64,000 nt of DNA, from NCBI RefSeq assembly GCF_023716465.1, contig NZ_CP092415.1:3511501-3575500 (forward strand), in the 5' to 3' direction. Shown here piece by piece: positions 58,357-64,000 of this stretch. Both the position numbers and the translations under genes were made by a program. The notes under the pieces were generated by a model. It saw only the letters and a program-made list of their open reading frames with translations. It had not been told where the DNA came from and did no database searches. Source of the DNA: Flagellimonas marinaquae. GTDB taxonomy: Bacteria > Bacteroidota > Bacteroidia > Flavobacteriales > Flavobacteriaceae. How positions within the stretch are numbered: the first letter of the stretch is position 1; every line of letters begins with the position of its first letter.

Positions 58357-58803
58357 ATGCAAGATTTGAACTTTCCACCTTATTCGTTCCGAATCAAAAA
58401 TAGCCAAAATAGGCAGTACATTTTCGATGGGATACGTAAAAAATTTGTGGTCCTCCAACCCGAAGAATGGGTCCGGCAACATGTGCTTCGGTATCTGGTG
58501 TTCACAAAAAACTACCCGAAGAGCCTGATCAATGTGGAAAAACAACTTACCATAAACAACTTAAAAAAACGTTACGATGTGGTCGTGTTCAATCCCGACG
58601 GTTCTATTTTTCTATTAATAGAATGTAAAGCTCCCGAGGTGAACATTACCCAAGCGGTTTTTGATCAGATAGCTCGGTACAACCTCCAATTAAAATCCAA
58701 ATATCTAATGGTCACCAATGGGTTGGCGCATTATTATTGCGAAATGGATCATAAGAATGAAAAATACATGTTTTTAGAGGATATTCCTGAATTTAGCCGT
58801 TAA
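58357..58803 (+). CDS. HSDR_N/PD-(D/E)xK nuclease-like protein
   Basis: The product has 148 residues of the HSDR_N_2 type (PF13588). The catalytic core pattern is RYDVVVFNPDGSIFLLIECKAP, where the D and the E-C-K of a PD-(D/E)xK site are visible, followed by ITQAVFDQIARYNLQLKSKYLMVTNG. There is no other restriction subunit nearby. In flavobacteria this free-standing protein is usually found divergent from holA, so it is more likely a housekeeping or repair nuclease than part of a restriction system. The neighbour downstream starts 12 bases later. Confidence 0.85.
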   Translation: MQDLNFPPYSFRIKNSQNRQYIFDGIRKKFVVLQPEEWVRQHVLRYLVFTKNYPKSLINVEKQLTINNLKKRYDVVVFNPDGSIFLLIECKAPEVNITQAVFDQIARYNLQLKSKYLMVTNGLAHYYCEMDHKNEKYMFLEDIPEFSR

Positions 58804-58815
58804 TTTGCCTCCGTT

Positions 58816-59817
58816 TTGAAAATCGCCGTAGTCATACTCAATTGGAATGGAGAAGCTCTGCTGGAGAGATTTCTTCCCTCTGTGATGGAATATTCCCAAG
58901 GTGCCGATATTTATGTAGTGGACAATGCGAGCACCGATGGTTCGGTAGATTTTATAAAACAACATTATCCCACGGTAGGCATTGTACAAAACAGCACCAA
59001 TGGTGGTTTTGCAAAGGGCTATAACGACGGGTTGAAGAACATAAAGGCAGATATCTTCTGTTTGCTCAATTCCGATGTTGAAGTAGCCCCTGATTGGTTG
59101 GGGCCTATAAAAAATGCCTTTGAAACACTTCCGAATGCGGCCATAATCCAACCAAAAATATTGGATTTGAACAAAAGGGACCATTTTGAATATGCAGGGG
59201 CGGCGGGAGGTTTCATCGATATGTTCGGTTACCCCTTTTGTAGAGGAAGGGTCTTCCAGACCATAGAAAAGGACGAAGGCCAGTATAACGATATCCAAGA
59301 GGTATTCTGGGCGACAGGTGCCTGTATGTTTATAAGAAGTGAGGTTTTTAGATCGCTTAATGGGTTTGATGAAGACTATTTTGCCCACCAAGAAGAAATA
59401 GACCTATGTTGGAGAGCAAAAAATGCCGGACATAAAGTGTATTATGTAGGCCATAGCCACGTATACCATTTAGGGGGCAGCACCTTATCCAATATGAATC
59501 CGAAAAAAACCTTCCTTAATTTTAGGAACTCCCTCTACTCCATAACCAAAAACCTTCCAAGAAAAAAGGCGCTTCCTTTGGTTTTTGCCCGCTTATTGCT
59601 AGATGGTATCGCTGCTCTGCGTTTTATTTTTCAATTGAAGTTCGATCACTGTTCCGCTATCTTAAAAGCTCATTTAAGTTTTTACGCTAACTTTGCAAAA
59701 ATGTACAAAAAGCGCGAAAAAGCTAATTTTTTATTAAAGTACTACGCCGCGACATCCATAGTATGGTCTTATTTCGTACATCAGGTAGAGAATTTTAACA
59801 ATTTAGTAAAAGATTAA
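58816..59817 (+). CDS. Family 2 glycosyltransferase
   Basis: The product has 333 residues starting with TTG at 58816. The reading KIAVVILNWNGEALLERFLPSV begins directly, and no ATG is in range. The GT2 marks are NWNG, VVDNASTDGSVDF, LLNSDVEVAPDW (DxD-like D-V-E), and the acceptor/base region NGFDEDYFAHQEEIDLCWRAKNAGHKVYYV. A C-terminal segment may be membrane-associated. It is of the rhamnosyl- or mycofactocin-type GT2 group and could build surface glycans. The sugar is unknown. Confidence 0.92.
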   Translation: MKIAVVILNWNGEALLERFLPSVMEYSQGADIYVVDNASTDGSVDFIKQHYPTVGIVQNSTNGGFAKGYNDGLKNIKADIFCLLNSDVEVAPDWLGPIKNAFETLPNAAIIQPKILDLNKRDHFEYAGAAGGFIDMFGYPFCRGRVFQTIEKDEGQYNDIQEVFWATGACMFIRSEVFRSLNGFDEDYFAHQEEIDLCWRAKNAGHKVYYVGHSHVYHLGGSTLSNMNPKKTFLNFRNSLYSITKNLPRKKALPLVFARLLLDGIAALRFIFQLKFDHCSAILKAHLSFYANFAKMYKKREKANFLLKYYAATSIVWSYFVHQVENFNNLVKD

Positions 59818-59913
59818 CGAAGCCGAAATATAGGGACCTTGCTTTTTATCTAATTTTGGTGTAGTTTTTTAACATTTGATAAATCTAACAATCCTTAAAT
59901 TATATTCTGAACT

Positions 59914-60786
59914 ATGAAAAAAGTTTTTCTAGGAGCATTGGCAATGACAGTTCTATTATCTTCTTGTGTATCGCAGAAGAAATATTCCGAACTAGAGGCC
60001 AAACACAAAGAAACCCAAGACCTATTGAATTCTGCAACCGTTAAACTAAACGATTGCTTGGAAGAAAAAGCAACTGCAGACTCTAGGCTAAAAACCCTCG
60101 AAGACCAAAATGCCTTCCTTAAAGCAAACAACCAAGAGCTCATCAACAACATGGGCAACTTGACCACCCTTACCACTAAAGGTGCCGAGAACCTTGAAAA
60201 ATCTTTGGAAAGTCTTCGCGAGAAAGACCTTACCATCAGAAAATTACAAGATGCCGTTACCCGTAGGGATTCTGTAAACCTTGCCTTGGTTCAGAGTTTA
60301 AAAGGTGTATTGGGCAACTTGGATGATGAGGACATTGAGATCAGCGTAGAGAAAGGTGTTGTTTTCGTTTCCATCTCCGATAAATTGTTGTTCAGAAGCG
60401 GAAGCTACAACGTAACCAACGCTGCAAAAGAAGTACTGGGTAAAGTGGCGAAAGTCGTAAACAACAAGCCTGACTTTGAGTTTATGGTAGAAGGACACAC
60501 GGATAACGTGCCAATTAAAACTTCCGAACTAGCAGATAACTGGGATTTGAGTGTAAAAAGAGCAACTTCCGTTGTTCGAATCCTTCAGAACGATTTTGGT
60601 GTAGAACCATCTAGAATGACTGCTGCTGGACGTAGCCACTATGTACCACTTGTGGACAACAACACTTCTGCCAACAGAGCTAAGAACAGAAGAACACGAA
60701 TTGTTGTACTTCCAAAAATCGATCAGTTCTATAACATGATCGAAGAAGGAATGAAAGATCCTGCTATCGGTGGAACCGGTAAATAA
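59914..60786 (+). CDS. OmpA family lipoprotein with coiled coil
   Basis: The product has 290 residues. The lipoprotein signal has C19 (AMTVLLSSCVSQ). A long helical coiled coil follows (about 25-125, with ELEAKHKETQDLLNSATVKLNDCLEEK). A C-terminal OmpA peptidoglycan-binding domain completes it (about 145-275: FMVEGHTDNVPIKTSELADNWDLSVKRATSVVRIL, then TAAGRSHYVPLVDN). It should connect the outer membrane with peptidoglycan. The gene ends at a strong terminator. Confidence 0.93.
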   Translation: MKKVFLGALAMTVLLSSCVSQKKYSELEAKHKETQDLLNSATVKLNDCLEEKATADSRLKTLEDQNAFLKANNQELINNMGNLTTLTTKGAENLEKSLESLREKDLTIRKLQDAVTRRDSVNLALVQSLKGVLGNLDDEDIEISVEKGVVFVSISDKLLFRSGSYNVTNAAKEVLGKVAKVVNNKPDFEFMVEGHTDNVPIKTSELADNWDLSVKRATSVVRILQNDFGVEPSRMTAAGRSHYVPLVDNNTSANRAKNRRTRIVVLPKIDQFYNMIEEGMKDPAIGGTGK

Positions 60787-60812
60787 GAAAATAGAAGCTA
60801 AAGCTTAAAAAG

Positions 60813-60836
60813 AAAAGCGGCCATTTGGCCGCTTTT
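60813..60836. terminator. Bidirectional terminator between the OmpA and TsaC genes
   Basis: The arms AAAAGCGGCCA (60813-60823) and TGGCCGCTTTT (60826-60836) are perfect inverted repeats around a two-base loop. T runs follow on both strands. It ends 4 bases from the tsaC stop codon, so it can serve both convergent genes. Confidence 0.9.
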
Positions 60837-60840
60837 TTTA

Positions 60841-61461
60841 TTAGTAGATATCCAAACTCCCTTTACCTTCACGTATTACCTCTGGTTCGTCTCCCGAAAG
60901 ATCTATGACCGTAGAGGCTACATTGTCACCGTACCCTCCATCGATGACCACATCTACAAGATTTTGCCACTTCTCAAAAATAAGCTCCGGATCGGTAGTA
61001 TACTCAAGTATATCATCATCATCACGAATAGATGTAGATACAATTGGATGCCCCAGCCCGGTAACCAATGCCCTTGCAATGGCATTGTCCGGAACACGGA
61101 TACCCACCGTTTTCTTTTTTTTGAAATCTTTGGGAAGATTATTGTTTCCCGGGAGTATAAAAGTATAAGGTCCCGGAAGTGTTCTTTTTAGAATTTTAAA
61201 AGTAGGACTGTCTATTTGTCGAACGTAATCCGAAAGATTGCTCAAATCGGCACAGATAAAAGACCAATTGGCCTTTGCCAGCTTTACTCCTTTAATACGG
61301 GCTATCCGTTGTAAGGCTTTTGAGTTGGTTATGTCGCAGCCGAGACCGTAAACCGTATCGGTCGGATAAATGACCAATCCACCCTTTTTTAGCACATCCA
61401 CTACTTTTTGAACCTGCTTAGGATTTGGATTTTCTTCATATAGTCTAATCAGCTCCGCCAT
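60841..61461 (-). CDS. tsaC: Threonylcarbamoyl-AMP synthase (YrdC/Sua5 family)
   Basis: The product has 206 residues of the YrdC domain (PF01300): VVDVLKKGGLVIYPTDTVYGLGCDITNSKALQRI at the start, KRTLPGPYTFILPGNN, and the C-terminal ASTVIDLSGDEPEVIREGKG. It makes the threonylcarbamoyl-AMP used for the t6A modification of tRNA. The short form without the Sua5 tail corresponds to TsaC. The gene has its own -7 element. Confidence 0.93.
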   Translation of the reverse strand: MAELIRLYEENPNPKQVQKVVDVLKKGGLVIYPTDTVYGLGCDITNSKALQRIARIKGVKLAKANWSFICADLSNLSDYVRQIDSPTFKILKRTLPGPYTFILPGNNNLPKDFKKKKTVGIRVPDNAIARALVTGLGHPIVSTSIRDDDDILEYTTDPELIFEKWQNLVDVVIDGGYGDNVASTVIDLSGDEPEVIREGKGSLDIY

Positions 61462-61498
61462 CTATTTACAAACTAGTTAATGTACAAGGCATTTATCA

Positions 61499-61506
61499 CA
61501 AAGATA
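61499..61506 (-). promoter_or_regulatory. -7 promoter element of tsaC
   Basis: The minus strand reads TATCTTTG, 37 bases upstream of the start codon at 61461. Confidence 0.5.
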
Positions 61507-61605
61507 AGATATATTGGTACTTGGCATAAATCAAAAGTTTCTCTTCATAAGTCCACTATCTCATAATCACACCATTTCAGAAATGGAGGATCAGTAGTTC
61601 CAGTA

Positions 61606-63828
61606 TCAATCTATTCTTTTTTGATAAAACCCGATGTCATCCAAAATAACAACTCCCATGGTATCTTTATCAAAAACCAGATCAATGCTTTTCAGATTGT
61701 TCATGTTTAGACTGTTATTTTGTTTTAAAAAAGAGGAGATCGGAACAAAACAGCTTTTTAATTGGGTCTCGGATTCATCACCTATCATATTCCTATCCAA
61801 AAAATCAAACTTGGTAAACTTGCTTTTGACCACACCCGGAAGTTTATTGTTCTCTGCCAAAGGAACCGAAGCAGAATTTCCTAAACTATCCTTAAGCATA
61901 ATGCTAAAATTAAAACCACTTTTTGGAGTCAAATTCCTCTCTTCTCCTTCTTCATTTATCGCCAATTCAGATAAATCGCCCATGGCCAAGGAAAGTGCCA
62001 AAGTATCCATTTCCCCAAAATTCTTCAATGCTTCCGGCAGCTCAATGGAATAAACGGGAATTGAATCACTTTGAATATCCGAACTATGTCTCCACCCAAG
62101 TACCAAAGCATTGTTTTGCTGACTACCACCGTCTCTGGCCAATAATTCCATTTCCCGCCAAATGTTAAAATGTTCGGCATTGAGTTTTATACCATCCAAT
62201 CCATTGGAAAGGTCCAAATCCCTTTCAAAATCCACCAGAACATTTTTAAAATTGTCCGCATACTGAATTCTATAAGTTTCTTTAGGCAACCAATTATGGA
62301 TCAGTTCCATATTCTTGAACATTGGCAAATAACTTTTGTTCTTCTTAAGAACAACTTCGGCAAAAGCACCAATATATACCTTGGCAACTTTTCGCTGTTC
62401 CTCTCCTGTTACCAATGGGGTAAGGTTGAGCAACCATTTCATAGGTGCTCCAAAGTCCGAGCGGCCCCAAGTGGAGTTAAACTGACCGTGATTTGCATGA
62501 TTCATATACAGCCCAGCCTTAAATCCATCGAAACCTTCCGAAAACTGCAAACGATGGTATGGCCTCATACCCCAGAAACTGGTTTCATCCGAGTCATATG
62601 CTCCTTGAATGGACAAATAATTAATGTCGGTCAAACTAATCTCTCGATCGTACCTGTAATCCGTTGGAGCAATGCTGATCACACCTTTTATCCCAAATCC
62701 AAAATCGAACTGTTCATTACCATTATCCGGAAATCTGTCCAGTTGGTTAAAAGCAGCAGCAATGGATACCGCCTCCCCTCCCCTGGAATGTCCTACAAGG
62801 ACGACGTTGTCCAAATCCACTTTACCAGCCAAACCCGATGTAGTGTTTTGGTTCCATTTGCTCCATTGTTCCAAATGTTTGAGCAATAACCAACCACGAA
62901 CCGGCATTTCTTTTCCTCTAAAGTCCCCGGACCAGTGTCCATTGATAAAATTTTGATCTACAGAAACACCAATAATTCCCCTGCTTGCCAGCAATTCCCC
63001 AAGGTAGGCATAGCCTCCATCGGAATAGTCGAGCATGCTGTGGTTCCCATGCACCATCATAACCATAGGGAAAGGCCCAGTGCCTTTGGGCATATACACA
63101 CGGGCATTCAACGGAAAACTGTCCACACCGAAACCCCAATATTTTTCGCGCCACTTTTTCTTTTTGCCCTTCCATTCTGGTAGCAGTAAAGATGCATCTA
63201 CGGTAGGGGTTTTTATTTTTGCCCCCTCCGCATATTCTAATCTTTTGGAATCCGTTCCACTGCCATATGTAAAGACTTCAACTTCATAATTCCCCTTGGT
63301 CGAAGGGTCATCGACTCCCATATCGCTGAGTGTAGTGATTCCTTCACCATCAATTACCTGTGTGGATTCCGAGTAAGGGTCACCATCCAAAGAATTGAAT
63401 CCATAAAATCCAAAAGCAACTAGTATAATGCTCGAAACCACAAGAATACCTCCTACTTTCACATTCTGTTTTTGAATGATTTGCCAAATACCCGTTGTGA
63501 ATAAAATCAAACAGACAAGACCAAACAACACCAAACTATAAAACAGTAGGGATGGCCAACCAAAAGCATACATCCTCATAATTACTAGAGAAATTAAACC
63601 TGCCAACACCGACGTAAAAAAAGGAAGCGGTATTTTTTTGAACAACGGAACCAGCCAACTGAGCAGTAGTTTTATAATGACCAGCAGAACAGCTCCAATG
63701 AGTATTCCCAAAACCATCGTGACCCAAGCAGGGTACCCGATGGCATAGTGATAACCGGCAACCCCGAATAAGATTACAATTAGTAGGGCAACAGCTAAAA
63801 AAACAGGTTTTAAAAAGAGGTTTTTCAT
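61606..63828 (-). CDS. Membrane-anchored alpha/beta hydrolase, large
   Basis: I use the ATG at 63828 (740 residues), because the upstream extension is poor. Five or so membrane helices (about 5-150) precede a long periplasmic-looking part. This has a dienelactone-hydrolase-type alpha/beta hydrolase region: VMMVHGNHSMLDYSDGG near the start (oxyanion region), the nucleophile elbow VLVGHSRGGEAVSIAAAF, and NHANHGQF near the expected histidine. The C-terminal 200 residues form a beta-rich domain of unknown type. A serine-hydrolase function is likely. The substrate is unknown. The gene is 144 bases upstream of tsaC, facing the same way. Confidence 0.78.
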   Translation of the reverse strand: MKNLFLKPVFLAVALLIVILFGVAGYHYAIGYPAWVTMVLGILIGAVLLVIIKLLLSWLVPLFKKIPLPFFTSVLAGLISLVIMRMYAFGWPSLLFYSLVLFGLVCLILFTTGIWQIIQKQNVKVGGILVVSSIILVAFGFYGFNSLDGDPYSESTQVIDGEGITTLSDMGVDDPSTKGNYEVEVFTYGSGTDSKRLEYAEGAKIKTPTVDASLLLPEWKGKKKKWREKYWGFGVDSFPLNARVYMPKGTGPFPMVMMVHGNHSMLDYSDGGYAYLGELLASRGIIGVSVDQNFINGHWSGDFRGKEMPVRGWLLLKHLEQWSKWNQNTTSGLAGKVDLDNVVLVGHSRGGEAVSIAAAFNQLDRFPDNGNEQFDFGFGIKGVISIAPTDYRYDREISLTDINYLSIQGAYDSDETSFWGMRPYHRLQFSEGFDGFKAGLYMNHANHGQFNSTWGRSDFGAPMKWLLNLTPLVTGEEQRKVAKVYIGAFAEVVLKKNKSYLPMFKNMELIHNWLPKETYRIQYADNFKNVLVDFERDLDLSNGLDGIKLNAEHFNIWREMELLARDGGSQQNNALVLGWRHSSDIQSDSIPVYSIELPEALKNFGEMDTLALSLAMGDLSELAINEEGEERNLTPKSGFNFSIMLKDSLGNSASVPLAENNKLPGVVKSKFTKFDFLDRNMIGDESETQLKSCFVPISSFLKQNNSLNMNNLKSIDLVFDKDTMGVVILDDIGFYQKRID

Positions 63829-64000
63829 CTGGTGAGTGGTTGGTTTGGTGGTTAAATTCAAAATATAAGCTCTGAATTTAATCAATTTTATCCACTCACA
63901 AATTTTATGTCATTCTTTAAAAACCCACAAATCAATGGTGTTCTTTTTAAAGCGAAGTACAAAACTGGATCAAGCGTTGTCCAGCACCTCCAATTTGGCA
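63829..64000. other. Window end, no certain gene
   Basis: The 172 bases contain the presumed promoter region of the hydrolase gene and, at the last 31 bases, a minus-strand fragment reading AKLEVLDNA then stop (TGA at 63972-63970). It may be the C-terminus of a gene beyond the window, but it is too short to call. Confidence 0.3.

Noticed and set aside
58357..58803. Restriction-modification system
   Set aside because: Only an HsdR-N-like domain of 148 residues is present, without methylase, specificity or helicase parts, and its place beside holA suggests a housekeeping gene.
1..64000. tRNA, rRNA, CRISPR array, integrase or complete insertion sequence
   Set aside because: No cloverleaf-like intergenic sequence, no long repeat-spacer pattern and no transposase or integrase protein was seen on either strand.
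63970..64000. C-terminal end of another minus-strand gene
   Set aside because: Only nine codons are available, and other frames are equally open.

Overview
The window comes from a member of the Bacteroidetes, most likely a marine Flavobacteriaceae close to the Flagellimonas/Muricauda, Maribacter or Zobellia group. The reasons are a GC content in the low forties (estimated by eye), many promoters with the Bacteroidetes -7 element TAnnTTTG, almost no Shine-Dalgarno sequences, many short-signal lipoproteins, fused alpha/beta 2-oxoacid dehydrogenase E1 genes, DUF4251 and DUF4369 families, and the gene content in general. It is a chromosomal segment. I saw no rRNA or tRNA gene, no CRISPR array, no prophage and no complete insertion sequence.

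Layout. 1-4.1 kb: an AraC regulator in an operon with a carboxymuconolactone decarboxylase-like protein, a YHS protein, an NTF2-fold protein and a DUF302 protein. A cysteine hydrolase next door carries the same AraC-style operator. 4.1-9.3 kb: small envelope proteins and lipoproteins on the minus strand. 9.4-18.8 kb: fused branched-chain E1, a 2OG-Fe(II) oxygenase, a SUI1 factor, nucleoside phosphorylase, uracil-DNA glycosylase and MutS2. 18.8-21.6 kb: an HxlR regulator divergent from a nitroreductase, bicupin and SDR operon. 21.8-28 kb: an AT-rich accessory stretch with a gene broken by one stop codon, small membrane proteins, a putative lipoprotein metalloprotease, and a second HxlR module (MdaB-like quinone reductase, peroxiredoxin, thioesterase). 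28-43 kb: mostly housekeeping genes (DCC protein, DctA-type symporter, AroC, LpxH-like, a large FAD/Fe-S oxidoreductase, a TlpA-like protein, rhomboid, LpxL-like, GlmM, AcpH, GGT, ATP-grasp).

43.1-50.7 kb is a DNA-repair neighbourhood. An XRE-S24 (LexA-like, potentially self-cleaving) repressor is divergent from a radical SAM protein of the TIGR03916 type and a DUF4130/TIGR03915 partner. Four near-identical operators lie between them and are interleaved with both -7 elements. An AlbA_2 protein, a CarD-like protein and uvrA follow. This candidate damage-inducible module, with an unknown repair chemistry, is the most interesting system in the window. 50.7-64 kb: a LOG-type protein, an M1-peptidase-like protein that appears to have lost its zinc site and is fused to a putative outer-membrane beta-barrel, a second fused E1, DoxX, HolA, an HsdR-N nuclease-like protein, a glycosyltransferase, an OmpA lipoprotein, TsaC, and a large membrane-anchored alpha/beta hydrolase.

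Regulatory DNA is unusually readable here. It includes a 21-bp-spaced AraC direct repeat at two promoters with identical promoter spacing, inverted repeats between both HxlR genes and their targets, the four-operator S24 array, a perfect 11-bp stem that takes in the start codon of the dicarboxylate symporter, a 12-unit heptamer array filling one intergenic gap, and dispersed REP/MITE-like inverted repeats.
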